Assembly: GCF_016056275.1 (NCBI RefSeq)
Contig: NZ_JAECZA010000280.1
Location: forward strand, 1-61,601
Source of the DNA: Dendronalium phyllosphericum CENA369
GTDB taxonomy: Bacteria > Cyanobacteriota > Cyanobacteriia > Cyanobacteriales > Nostocaceae
Direction of reading: 5' to 3'
DNA length: 61,601 bases
Shown here in pieces: positions 35,503 to 44,676 of the stretch. The translations under genes and the position numbers were made by a program. How positions within the stretch are numbered: position 1 is the first letter of the stretch; each line of letters starts with the position of its first letter. Under the pieces are notes generated by a model, which was not told where the DNA came from, searched no databases, and was given only the letters and a program-made list of their open reading frames with translations.

Positions 35503-38500
35503 TTAAACAAAGACGAAACGATTATCTGTTACCAAATTGCGGTTTAATCCGCTTTCCACAACTGCAATTAACTCTAATTGCGTCCCATTCTTGGCGAAAA
35601 TGCCCACAGCAGAACTGTTAAATCCAGACACTGGTGCTGACCCCAAGAAGTAATTATTAGCAGATCCCTTAAGCTGAATCCGATCGCTTGCTTTGAAGCT
35701 AACAATATCGGCGTAGTCACTATTGCCGGAATTGGCATAGAAAACTGAATTGGTATCACCCAAAATGTAAGTATCTGCACTTTGAGCGCCGTTGAGTTGG
35801 TCAATTTCGTTTGTGCCGCCTCCCCAACCAATCAGGTGGTCACTGCCACCACCCCCAAAAAGGATGTCATTGCCAAGTCCACCTAAAAGTATGTCATTGC
35901 CAGCTCCACCATTGAGGCTGTCATTGCCAGCTCCACCATTGAGGCTGTCATTGCCAGCTCCACCATCGAGGCTATCATTGCCAGCTCCACCATCGAGGCT
36001 ATCATTGCCAGCTCCACCATCGAGGCTGTCATTGCCTGCCCCACCATCAAGGATGTCATTGCCATTTCCACCGATAAGTGTATCAATGCCATCGTTCCCT
36101 GAGAGGGAGTCGTTACCGCCCTTGGCATCAATGTAATCGTTGCCTGCACCACCACTGAGTGTTTCATTGTTATCAGTGCCGATCAAGCGATCGTTCCCAC
36201 CTAAGGCATTGAATGTGTTCACGCCAACAAGTTGGTTGAGAAAGACAATGTCATTGCCAGATGTCGCCTTGTTATTGGCTACAGTCAGGTCAAAGCTATC
36301 GCTAACATTGCCACCTTTACCATCAGCACCGGTGACTGTGACTGCAAAAATGCCAGTTGTGGAAACAGTGCCGGATATTACACCTGTGTTTGCAACGATA
36401 CTAGAACCAGTAGGCAAGCCTGTAGCACTGTAAGTAAGGGTATCAGCTTGGTCGATGTCAGTGAATTTATTACTGACATTGAAAGAGAAGGATTTGTTAG
36501 TAGAAACGATTTGGTCGTCAAGCGGTTGCACTGTGGGAGCATCATTCACACCAGTGACGGTGACGTTAACAGTCGCAGTAGATTGTAAACCTTGACTGTC
36601 GGCGATCGCATAAGTAAAACTATCGGTGGTTGTCTGTCCTTGGGATAGAGAGTTAAAACTTGAGGCTGTGTAAGTTAAGTTTTGGGTGTTTTGGTTAAAG
36701 GAGACTGTGCCTTTCGTAGCTGTGGTATTAACTGCAATGATGTTCTTAGTGTCTCCACCATCTGGGTCAATATCATTACTCAACAAGGTGGCATAGAGAT
36801 TAGATGTAGTTGCATCTTCAGCGATATTGACTGTATCAGCTACGGCTGTGGGTGCTTCGTTGCGATCGCTAACTTGGATGGTTAACGCTTTTTCTACGAA
36901 AAGTCCACCATTATCGGTGCTGCGTACCCGAATGCTATAGGAGGATTTGGTTTCATAATCCGGGGAAGCTTTGATTTCTAAGCTATTGTTATCAATTGCA
37001 AAGGTGGCGTTATCTGTATCGCCTGTTCCAGAAACTAAGCTGTAAGTGAATGTGTTTCCGGTGTCGGGGTCAGTGGTGCTAAATGTACCTACTACTGTGT
37101 TAGCTGGAACATTTTCATTGACACTGGTGGCATTTAATGTTATAGCTGTGGGAGCATTGTTCGCAGGTAAATTAAACCGAGCTAGGCTAGGGTCGTGGTC
37201 GCTATCTTGATCGGCAAATTCTGAGTTGATGTGAACTACATCATAGCCATCCAACTTGTTGAGCAAACTGTTGCTGACTAAAACATGGTCTAGAGTTTGA
37301 GCGTTACCTTCAAAGTTGTAAGTGTAGCGCTCGTTTTGAGGCAGGGTTTCAATTAAGGAAGTCAATCCAGCACTTTCTAAGGTGCTGACGGGGTTGGAAA
37401 ATTCAAAGTCATTCAAGTCCCCCACCACCGCTACATTAGCCTTGGGGTCGATCGCTAAAATACTTTGAACAAAGTTTTTCACCACTGTAGCTTGTTGTTG
37501 GCGCTGGGTTTCGCTACTGAGGGTTGGCGGTTGATTCGGCCCGTAGAGAGGTTGGTCGCCTCCTTTGGAATTAAAGTGGTTGCCAACTATATATACAGTC
37601 TGACCGTTAAAAGTAAATTCACCAACTAACGGTTTGCGACTGCTAGTGAAGGCGGAGTTAGTGGGGTCAAGACGACCGGGGCTTGCAGAAAGTGTAGGCA
37701 CACCATTAACATCGCTGACTGTGGTGTTAGTTAGAGTACCGCCACCAGGGATGTCTACAAACTGAACTCGGTCGGGATTAAATAAGAAACCTTGGCGAAT
37801 ATTACCACCAGGTTCGCCACCATCTTGGTTGTTCTGTGGGTCAATTTCCCGATATTGGTATGTAGGACCGCCAGCAGTGGCGATCGCATTAATTAATGTT
37901 TGGAAGGTTGTGCTAGCATCAACTATGCCGTTATTCGTTGGCCCGTTATTATCTTGAATTTCTTCTAAAGCAACGATATCTGGGGATTTGAGATTATTAA
38001 CAATGCGACTGGCAAGGTTGTTAAACTTAGTTGCACCATCACCAGGGTCGAGGTTTTCGACGTTGAAGGTGGCAACTGTCAGTTGGTTGGTGGTAGGAGT
38101 TAAATTAGTGACTTCCTTAGTTAAGGTGTTGGAAGTCACAGTCACCGAGGAAGGCAGAACTTCGTAATTGCTGAAGCTGTAATCGACTACGCCTGTAATC
38201 GTGCCGAAAGTCGCACCGACGTTAATTTGGGGGGAGCTACCAGAGGTAAACAAGGCATCATCAATTTGAATCCGCTCTGGATTAAAATCATTGGGACTAA
38301 TTTCGACACCACCGCGTGCTGTCCGTCCGGTAGCATTTGCGCCGTTGTCCGCTAGTACCCAAATCTCCCCAAAAGAATTAGTTGGGCTAACTGCCACAGG
38401 ATTATTTACCTGCACCAGCATTCCTTCTAAGCTTTCGTAAAAATCAATGCCATCTTGGGCGGGGTCAAAGGTAGTCGTTCCGGTTTCGATGTTACCAGTG

Positions 38501-41373
38501 GTATCATTATCAATTACCGAAGTCGGAATAGTTCTGCCGCCATTACCCAGAATTGTGGCAGTTGGCAAAGCATTGCCACTGGATAGCTTGGTAATTGTGG
38601 GGCTAGTAATTTCCGTAGTCGTCAGGTTGTTAGCGCCACTAGCACCACCAGGGCGGAACTCCGTTACAGTACCGCCAACTAGTACAGAGTCACCCGCTTG
38701 TACAGTCGGGGCTGACGAGGTAAAAACGAAAACAGCTTCGGATGTGCGATCGTCGCTGTCTGGCTTGGGATCTTGCAGATAAAAGCCATTGGATCTTACG
38801 ACTGTAACAATACCTGCCACATCAGCAACTTTTTGCCCGTTTAACGGTGAGATGTGAGATGCACCTTGGATGTCGTGAATGCGAGGAGTGAGAACTACAT
38901 CACCAAGGGTAATGCTATCGGTGCGGAACTTTTTGAAGTTGTTCTGTGATAAATCTTTGGTTGCTGTGCCGTCGTTGTAGAGAACGGTGTTGCCATCATC
39001 GCTAACGAATTGAATTTGGGAAGTATTTGTCAGATTATCGGGTATGCTAATAATTCCTTCAGGATTGAAGCTGCTAGGGAATGTAGCCGCTCGTAATTGT
39101 GGTTTGCTGCTAGGATTACCGTCCCAAGTGTAGAGGCGAAAATCGTTAGGGGCTGTACCTGCGTCTCCTGCGGGACCGGCAATAATAACGTACTGGTTAT
39201 TCGCATTCTTGCGAATTTCTCGAATCCCACGCCCGCCTAAATCCAATTCTATAGGAGCGCCGAACTGAGCGGAGCCTTGCGTACCGCCACCACTTGTTGA
39301 TATCAAGCTTGTAAAGTTGGTTACAGGAACGATAAGGGCGTTGGCGCGTCCAGAGGGGGGAACTTGAGGTGCGCGAAAAGCAACATAGGCTGTGGTGTTG
39401 TCGGGAGCGATTTCCAAGCCCTCGATATTGTAGCCGTCCGCTTGCTTTGACCCTACACCAGTGGCAGCACTCGCAGCCAAACCGTAGTAATTTGCACCCT
39501 TACCGTGACCGTTGGTGACATCCCAGTTGATGATATCTTCCTTTAAGAAGTCGTAGCGACCTCCATAGCTGAGTGTAGTGGATGCTGCCGTACCAGTAAT
39601 ATCGGTTGCAAAAACGCGATCGCGGTTAGGGCGATTTTTCCCATCATCGCTATTGCTTTGCGAACCCAACCAAAAAATGCGATCGCCTACCTTTGTAGAA
39701 GCTTCGAGATCCACTTCTCGTAACACGCCAGAACCATCAGCCTGCGTCAGTCCTAAAAAGCTTGTAAAGTCAAAGCCAGCTACAGGAAGTCCCGATTTTG
39801 TGTAATCGTAAAGCCGCAAAACTTGATTTTCGTCGTCTGCTTCTAAAAAGAACGTACCCCCAACCGGAATGGCTGTAGAAGCATCGCTCGTACCCGTTAA
39901 AAATTGAGTTGTCGCAGTGCCGTTATTTGCTGATGCGGCATAGGCGATCGCATAATTAGCAGTACTACTACCATCGCTGACGGTGACTGTAATATTGGCA
40001 GTACCAACACCTACAGGATTGATTTTCAGATTGCGGCTGTCTCCAGTGCCAGTTAGCGTTAAGTTCCCGTTAGGAACCACTGCTGTATTGCTGCTAGTCA
40101 CTGTGACAGTTAAATTTTCTACTGGGGTGTCGGGATCGGCAATAGTAAAGTTCAAGCCTAGAGTCTTGGCCGGGTCGTTGGCGTTGCCAATTACACCGCT
40201 AACCGCTCCTGTTCCTGTGGTAGACAAAGCACCATTAGCATCTAACAGGTCTGTTGTAGTGGCTGTGTCTAACTGAATAGTCGGCGCTTGTCCTACTACT
40301 ACATTATTAACTGTGGTAGTAATTGCAGCAGCAGTATTATTATTTTCATTGCTCTCAACAACAGTGTTATTGGGGTCTACAATTGCTGTTCCGCTGGTGA
40401 GAGTCCCTGTAGAATTAGGGGTGACATTGACAGTCAAGGTAGCATTACTGCCAGCATTGATACTGCCACCAGAAAAGGTGACGACACCACCAGATTGGCT
40501 AGCCGTAAAGCCGTTGGCAACGGTTGTACCGTTAAAGGTAACACCATTAGGCAAAGTGTATTGTACTGTGATGCCGCTGGCATTGGCAGTACCGCTGTTA
40601 CTGACGGTGAGAGTGTAAGTCAGAGGGTTGCCAACAGTTACCGGATCGGGCGAGTCAGTTTGACTAATGGTGAGGTCTGGTTGGGAAGTACCACCAGAAA
40701 CGCTAATGCTACCAGTCGGTAAAATCGTGTCACTGCTAAACGTCCAGTTTGCTGCATTGTTAATTGCCGCTAGCCACTCAGCTTTTGTACCACTACTAAG
40801 TGTGTTAAGGTTGAATACTGCGTAGGTAGCAGGATTACTAGCAGTATTGCCAGGACTTGTATTAGTTATAACAGCGGTGTTAGCAGCCTGAGATAATCCT
40901 GGGATAACGTTACCACTACCAGAATCTGTGGCGTTTTCAAATGCCCCTGTATAATCAATCTGATAGACGGCTGTGAAACCAGAATTGAGCGGGTTTGAGG
41001 TATTAGTAGATTGAAACGCAGCAATTTGGTCACCACTTTGGCTTAAAGAAAGGTCGTTATAGCTACCAGCAGTGGTGGTTCCAATTTGTCCTGATTTCGT
41101 CCAGGTATAGTTAGCAGATGTGTCAATGCTACGAATAACTGTACCTGCTGAAATATCATTATTAGCTGTGAATCTAATCAGGTTTTCATTACCATCACCA
41201 TCAGTTGTGGATGAACCTCTAAAACCCGAACCAGTCCAGCCATTATCAGTGAAGTAAATCACTGTACCTGAACCTATGGGCGCTAGATTCACAAAAGAGA
41301 AGGAGTCAGGATTGCCGTTATTTATGTAACCAATAATCGCTATATCGCCAGGAGTAAGATTGGTAGGAGCCAT
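35503..41373 (-). CDS. Giant extracellular ExeM/NucH-type nuclease with RTX repeats
   Basis: 1956 residues from ATG 41373. Approximate order: N-terminal beta domain ([20 protein letters not shown]) 1-230; DUF11/CARDB-like module 233-355; Ig-like module 365-485; a DUF3616-like propeller 490-825 ([20 protein letters not shown]); an OB-fold region 830-1090 of the ExeM/NucH type; endonuclease/exonuclease/phosphatase 1098-1404 ([59 protein letters not shown], all catalytic blocks present); cadherin and Ig-like modules 1410-1700; calcium-binding RTX nonapeptides 1724-1857; C-terminal secretion region. RTX repeats and the absence of a signal peptide predict type I secretion. It would degrade extracellular DNA, perhaps for phosphate. 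No type I transporter genes are in the window. Confidence 0.87.
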   Translation of the reverse strand: MAPTNLTPGDIAIIGYINNGNPDSFSFVNLAPIGSGTVIYFTDNGWTGSGFRGSSTTDGDGNENLIRFTANNDISAGTVIRSIDTSANYTWTKSGQIGTTTAGSYNDLSLSQSGDQIAAFQSTNTSNPLNSGFTAVYQIDYTGAFENATDSGSGNVIPGLSQAANTAVITNTSPGNTASNPATYAVFNLNTLSSGTKAEWLAAINNAANWTFSSDTILPTGSISVSGGTSQPDLTISQTDSPDPVTVGNPLTYTLTVSNSGTANASGITVQYTLPNGVTFNGTTVANGFTASQSGGVVTFSGGSINAGSNATLTVNVTPNSTGTLTSGTAIVDPNNTVVESNENNNTAAAITTTVNNVVVGQAPTIQLDTATTTDLLDANGALSTTGTGAVSGVIGNANDPAKTLGLNFTIADPDTPVENLTVTVTSSNTAVVPNGNLTLTGTGDSRNLKINPVGVGTANITVTVSDGSSTANYAIAYAASANNGTATTQFLTGTSDASTAIPVGGTFFLEADDENQVLRLYDYTKSGLPVAGFDFTSFLGLTQADGSGVLREVDLEASTKVGDRIFWLGSQSNSDDGKNRPNRDRVFATDITGTAASTTLSYGGRYDFLKEDIINWDVTNGHGKGANYYGLAASAATGVGSKQADGYNIEGLEIAPDNTTAYVAFRAPQVPPSGRANALIVPVTNFTSLISTSGGGTQGSAQFGAPIELDLGGRGIREIRKNANNQYVIIAGPAGDAGTAPNDFRLYTWDGNPSSKPQLRAATFPSSFNPEGIISIPDNLTNTSQIQFVSDDGNTVLYNDGTATKDLSQNNFKKFRTDSITLGDVVLTPRIHDIQGASHISPLNGQKVADVAGIVTVVRSNGFYLQDPKPDSDDRTSEAVFVFTSSAPTVQAGDSVLVGGTVTEFRPGGASGANNLTTTEITSPTITKLSSGNALPTATILGNGGRTIPTSVIDNDTTGNIETGTTTFDPAQDGIDFYESLEGMLVQVNNPVAVSPTNSFGEIWVLADNGANATGRTARGGVEISPNDFNPERIQIDDALFTSGSSPQINVGATFGTITGVVDYSFSNYEVLPSSVTVTSNTLTKEVTNLTPTTNQLTVATFNVENLDPGDGATKFNNLASRIVNNLKSPDIVALEEIQDNNGPTNNGIVDASTTFQTLINAIATAGGPTYQYREIDPQNNQDGGEPGGNIRQGFLFNPDRVQFVDIPGGGTLTNTTVSDVNGVPTLSASPGRLDPTNSAFTSSRKPLVGEFTFNGQTVYIVGNHFNSKGGDQPLYGPNQPPTLSSETQRQQQATVVKNFVQSILAIDPKANVAVVGDLNDFEFSNPVSTLESAGLTSLIETLPQNERYTYNFEGNAQTLDHVLVSNSLLNKLDGYDVVHINSEFADQDSDHDPSLARFNLPANNAPTAITLNATSVNENVPANTVVGTFSTTDPDTGNTFTYSLVSGTGDTDNATFAIDNNSLEIKASPDYETKSSYSIRVRSTDNGGLFVEKALTIQVSDRNEAPTAVADTVNIAEDATTSNLYATLLSNDIDPDGGDTKNIIAVNTTATKGTVSFNQNTQNLTYTASSFNSLSQGQTTTDSFTYAIADSQGLQSTATVNVTVTGVNDAPTVQPLDDQIVSTNKSFSFNVSNKFTDIDQADTLTYSATGLPTGSSIVANTGVISGTVSTTGIFAVTVTGADGKGGNVSDSFDLTVANNKATSGNDIVFLNQLVGVNTFNALGGNDRLIGTDNNETLSGGAGNDYIDAKGGNDSLSGNDGIDTLIGGNGNDILDGGAGNDSLDGGAGNDSLDGGAGNDSLDGGAGNDSLNGGAGNDSLNGGAGNDILLGGLGNDILFGGGGSDHLIGWGGGTNEIDQLNGAQSADTYILGDTNSVFYANSGNSDYADIVSFKASDRIQLKGSANNYFLGSAPVSGFNSSAVGIFAKNGTQLELIAVVESGLNRNLVTDNRFVFV
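35892..36080. repeat. 27-bp tandem repeats encoding RTX nonapeptides
   Basis: Seven 27-bp units of TGTCATTGCCAGCTCCACCA type, each encoding GGAGNDSLD or a variant on the minus strand. The five at 35892-36026 are almost identical in DNA, including synonymous positions, which points to recent expansion or gene conversion. Confidence 0.85.
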
Positions 41374-41737
41374 AATAATGTGTTGCTTAGAAATTTTGTG
41401 TAGTAGATTGAATTTGCTGTCTCTTGCTGTAGAGACATAATTATTGACAGCGGGATATCTGATAAAAAGTCGCTTTTAGGAAGCTACGTAGCTTTCTAAA
41501 TGTGGGAACTAGAGTAAATGTCAATTCTGTTAGCACCGCAGAATTCTCTACATTGCTAGATTGGTATTGATTCACGAATGATTGCGAACTGCAAAGATGC
41601 ATTTCACAAGGGCAATGGCTACGCCAACACCTTAAGTAAATGCAATAGCAGCATGACAAGTCCTGGCAGTACCAGAAAATAGCTACATACTTGAATTGGC
41701 ATTAATTTTGCTTTCAGTGCCCCAAACTATCCCGTTG

Positions 41738-41767
41738 AGATTAAGAAATAGCTAGCTAAAGGTTAAG
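41738..41767 (-). promoter_or_regulatory. Pho-box-like repeat upstream of the giant nuclease gene
   Basis: On the minus strand CTTAACCT and CTTAATCT occur exactly 22 bp apart (start to start). That is two periods of the 11-bp spacing of cyanobacterial Pho boxes. The middle position, GCTAGCTA, is degenerate (3 of 8). It lies 365 bp upstream of the ATG, farther than usual. Binding by PhoB (SphR) is inferred. Confidence 0.4.
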
Positions 41768-42137
41768 ATAATAAATAATTGATTGCAAATCGAGTGAATT
41801 AAGATTTATTCGTTCGTAGGTATATAGAATGCGATCGCATCGCAAATCGAGGTATAATCACCAGATTCATCCGCAAATATTTGCGAGATAACACATTAAG
41901 TGAATAAGCAAGCAGAAAGTTAGTTAAAGTTGAAAAATATATTTATTGCTAGCTCAAAATCATGATATTATCTAGCTTCTAAATTTCGGTTAATCTTAAT
42001 TGATCGAGTTGAATATCTACCATTAATCTCTAGATAACCTTCTGATAAATCGCAACTCCATACGGTCAGCTTTACCAGTATTGAGATGTGAATATTTATT
42101 AAACTTTTGGATATAATTTGCCGGGACTCATGTTAAA

Positions 42138-42175
42138 GGGAAAAGGGAAAATACCAAACCTTTCCCCCTTTTCCC
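42138..42175 (-). terminator. Purine-rich hairpin after the isochorismatase-like gene
   Basis: On the minus strand GGGAAAAGGGGGAAA pairs with TTTTCCCTTTTCCC across a short loop, followed by TTTAAC. The related purine-rich sequence at 13496 suggests it may also be a dispersed repeat. Confidence 0.4.
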
Positions 42176-42195
42176 GACTTCTGCAAGAGGTCTAA

Positions 42196-42813
42196 TTAAT
42201 ATGGGGTACTAGTGCCAGAAATGAACTCAGGGGGCAATATCTCACTAAACAATAATTGCTGTAACTCAACGCCTTCAGGACGGCTCCAATCTTTAACTAA
42301 CTCAGCAATCAAAGTGATTGTGGCAGTTAGCACAACCCCAGCATCATGCATCCGCTGCCGTGCTAAATCTTCCGACAGATGGAATGGTGAACCAGAAGCA
42401 TCCATAACTGCTTGAACACTGTAGCCCTCACGCACTGCACTAATCGCCGGATAAACTAAGCAAACGTCCGTGGTAATACCAGCCATAATTAAATTAGGGC
42501 GATTTGTATCTTTAACTGCTTTGACAAAGTTCTCATCGTCCCAAGCATTTACAATGCCCGCACGTTTGACTCTTTTCTCGTATGCTTCAGGTAAGCTTTG
42601 TGCTAGAGCAGTCATTAACAAACCTTGAAATCGCTCCTCTTGGCTACTTGTTAAAACCACAGGTATCTTAAGCACCTTTGCCACTTTTGCAAGTGCAAGA
42701 GTATTCTTCTCCACCTCACTTAAAGGCAAATTTTTAATCAGCTTCATAGTACCAACTTGATGATCGATCAGAAGTATGGCGGAGTTTTCTCGAGTGAAGT
42801 CAGAAAATTTCAT
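42196..42813 (-). CDS. Isochorismatase-family cysteine hydrolase
   Basis: 205 residues of the YcaC-like branch. The catalytic triad is recognisable: Asp17 in AILLIDHQVG, a Lys at 80 or 83 in EKRVKRAGIVNAWDD, and Cys118 in AGITTDVCLVYPA. Family members hydrolyse amides or related compounds through the Cys. Natural substrates of the YcaC branch are mostly unknown, so I leave the substrate open. It is divergent from an HxlR-type regulator across 222 bp, an arrangement in which the regulator typically controls the enzyme. It appears monocistronic, and a hairpin follows the stop. Confidence 0.88.
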   Translation of the reverse strand: MKFSDFTRENSAILLIDHQVGTMKLIKNLPLSEVEKNTLALAKVAKVLKIPVVLTSSQEERFQGLLMTALAQSLPEAYEKRVKRAGIVNAWDDENFVKAVKDTNRPNLIMAGITTDVCLVYPAISAVREGYSVQAVMDASGSPFHLSEDLARQRMHDAGVVLTATITLIAELVKDWSRPEGVELQQLLFSEILPPEFISGTSTPY

Positions 42814-43004
42814 TGTTTCTGTGTGACTGTATTGTTGTTATAAATACGAACAGTTAATCTGATAACTGACAGGCTTTCTAAAATAGAACCAGCTGTCACA
42901 GTTTTATCTGAATACATACGTTAGCTAGTCTGCTACATTGATCGTTGAAATGTATTCGAGACCTTTAAACTTCATTTTTAAACGAACATCAAACCTTACA
43001 CAAG

Positions 43005-43024
43005 TACGTACATAAATGTACGTA
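43005..43024. promoter_or_regulatory. Perfect palindrome, probable HxlR operator
   Basis: TACGTACAT-AA-ATGTACGTA is a perfect 9-bp inverted repeat with a 2-bp spacer, ending 11 bp before the regulator's ATG. Its outer TAC...GTA matches the general form of DUF24/HxlR operators. Binding is inferred. It could overlap the regulator's own promoter and repress it. Confidence 0.65.
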
Positions 43025-43035
43025 GTATCCTAGAC

Positions 43036-43398
43036 ATGGCTCAATCACCTAAAATCCTCAATGCTCATCCTTATTTACGGCAGACACTTGAACTAGTCAG
43101 TGATAAATGGGTTACAGCAATCATCTACGTTTTATCCCAAGGTACGAAACGCTATGGTGAGTTGCATAGAGAAATTGGAGAGGTTTCACAACGAATGCTA
43201 ACCCGTACTCTGCGTGATTTAGAAAGGGATGGTCTTGTGAGGCGCGAAGTCTATTCTACTAATCCTCCGACTGTAGAGTATTCCTTAACATCCTTGGGAG
43301 AAACATTAGTTGAGCCACTTCGCCTACTGTGTCAGTGGTCAATAGAGCATTTTCAGGAAGTAGAAACTGCTAGAAAAAGTAAAGACAATCATCGTTAA
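43036..43398 (+). CDS. HxlR-family winged-helix transcriptional regulator
   Basis: 120 residues. The HxlR (DUF24, MarR-like) pattern is clear: LELVSDKWVTAIIYVLSQGT, RYGELHREIGEVSQRMLTRT, LRDLERDGLVRREVYSTNPP and TVEYSLTSLGETLVEPL. Many family members carry a conserved N-terminal Cys just before the KW helix and sense electrophiles or oxidants. Here that position lacks Cys (HPYLRQTLELV), and the only Cys is late (LLCQWS). The signal is therefore probably not sensed by that redox switch. It is divergent from the isochorismatase-like gene and has a perfect palindrome at its start, suggesting autoregulation and control of the neighbour. Confidence 0.9.
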   Translation: MAQSPKILNAHPYLRQTLELVSDKWVTAIIYVLSQGTKRYGELHREIGEVSQRMLTRTLRDLERDGLVRREVYSTNPPTVEYSLTSLGETLVEPLRLLCQWSIEHFQEVETARKSKDNHR

Positions 43399-43719
43399 AA
43401 TACTCTGCAAGCAGAATCGGAGCGCAAATTCGGTGAAACTTGATTGGTGAATCTTTGGGCGATCGCTTCCACTGCAACCTGCAAGGGTTTAAGCATTAAT
43501 ATACTCAAAAGGTTTACAATAACTGGATTTCCAGAATTAAAGAATTCATATTGGTAGAATATATCCTTAAATTAAGTAGGGCGAGCAAATAGCCCACCCT
43601 AGCATAAATCTGTATTTCACTATTTCGGTCACTGGAGAAGTGCTTTAATTATTGTATTTTCCGCTCTCCTCACAACCTTTGTTCTCAAGAACGTTTTAAG
43701 TTAAACAATCAACCATCAA
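43399..43719. other. Convergent spacer without a recognisable gene
   Basis: 321 bp between the HxlR gene and the COP23-like gene. A GTAGGGCGAGCAAATAGCCCACCCTA hairpin-like sequence lies at about 43577-43602 (TAGGG...CCCTA). It could stop transcription from either side. Nothing else was seen. Confidence 0.45.
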
Positions 43720-44517
43720 TTAGCGGAAATTCCCTGGATTTAAGCGAGTAGGAACTTGAGAAGGTTGAGACTGGCTACGAACTGCTACGCCATTTCGTAG
43801 ATTTCTCGCTGTACCGCCATCTTTAGGATCGAGGAAAGGTTTGAGATTGATGCCACCTCTATATGAAGTAACCCGATTATTACCACTGCCAAGAAGTGTA
43901 CGGCCTAAGTTGTATAAATCGTTTACTCCACCCCCACGGTTGGCGTAGGTATCAACAGCTGTAGTTTGCTGTCCGCTGTCGGCTGTAGTCAAGTTTTGAA
44001 AAACGCTATTGCGTACAAAATACGCATCTTTTCCACGCGGTACTGTTAGTACAATCCGACAAGAAGGATCGGCCTCAGTAGTCACGCAGACAATGTTCTC
44101 ATTATTTAACGTACCTGTCTGGAGTTCTTGTAAACCATCTGCTCGATAGGATTCTAAGCGGGTAGCAATTGTTTGACAACGCCTTAGTGGATTCCACCCA
44201 TCACCCAAAGCCGCAGGAGTTGCCCAAGGAAAGTATCGACCTGGTTGACTTTGTGGTTGATACATCACAGTGTACTGACCATTGTAAGACTGACAGACAA
44301 ACCGAGTGCCACTAACAACCGTGGGTGAAGTAGATGTACCTGTTGATGTATCTATTGGTATTGATGTGCCTGTTGATGTTGATGAACCTGATGGTACTGT
44401 TGGTACAACAACATCACCGTTAGGGTCATCATATTGAGCAAATGCCGCAGAATTGCCTAAAAACAAAGATAAACCCAGACTACTTAAAAAAACGATATTA
44501 AGCGGTTGTTTGGACAT
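43720..44517 (-). CDS. COP23-domain secreted protein
   Basis: 265 residues from ATG 44517, which has GGAG about eight bases upstream; the frame is open to 44577. A signal peptide (MSKQPLNIVFLSSLGLSLFL, cleavage near AFAQ) is followed by a Ser/Thr/Pro-rich linker with STGTS repeats. The domain around 70-185 (RFVCQSYNGQYTVMYQPQSQ; ALGDGWNPLRRCQTIATRLE; NIVCVTTEADPSCRIVLTVP) matches the circadian-oscillating protein COP23 family, including paired cysteines. The C-terminus is Gly/Arg/Asn-rich. COP23 was described as a membrane-associated, rhythmically expressed cyanobacterial protein; its function is unknown. It lies 159 bp downstream of the M48 protease gene on the same strand. Confidence 0.82.
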   Translation of the reverse strand: MSKQPLNIVFLSSLGLSLFLGNSAAFAQYDDPNGDVVVPTVPSGSSTSTGTSIPIDTSTGTSTSPTVVSGTRFVCQSYNGQYTVMYQPQSQPGRYFPWATPAALGDGWNPLRRCQTIATRLESYRADGLQELQTGTLNNENIVCVTTEADPSCRIVLTVPRGKDAYFVRNSVFQNLTTADSGQQTTAVDTYANRGGGVNDLYNLGRTLLGSGNNRVTSYRGGINLKPFLDPKDGGTARNLRNGVAVRSQSQPSQVPTRLNPGNFR

Positions 44518-44676
44518 AAATCTTCTCCAGTGGAAATATTGTGATGAATTTAGAGCTTCCAAAAAAAAATATCCCATCGTAATTGTTAATTGCTGACTGT
44601 CAAGAACTTTAAGGGGGATAATTTATTTGTTGGAGTTCTCTTATATCCTAAGTGACGAATAATTTTGTTTTTTGAT

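Larger units (their letters stand above)
41374..42195. other. Long upstream region of the giant nuclease gene
   Basis: 822 bp, AT-rich. It contains a Pho-box-like double repeat at 41738-41767 and a purine/pyrimidine hairpin at 42138-42175 near the isochorismatase-like gene. A 72-codon minus frame (41441-41659) is Cys/Arg-rich nonsense. No other gene was seen. Confidence 0.5.

Noticed and set aside
35792-36136. 114-codon plus frame of LPAPPLRLS repeats
   Set aside because: Antisense shadow of the RTX nonapeptide repeats.
41441-41659. 72-codon Cys-rich minus frame upstream of the giant nuclease gene
   Set aside because: Composition (CCYCIYLRCW) is typical of translated non-coding DNA, and there is no ribosome binding site.
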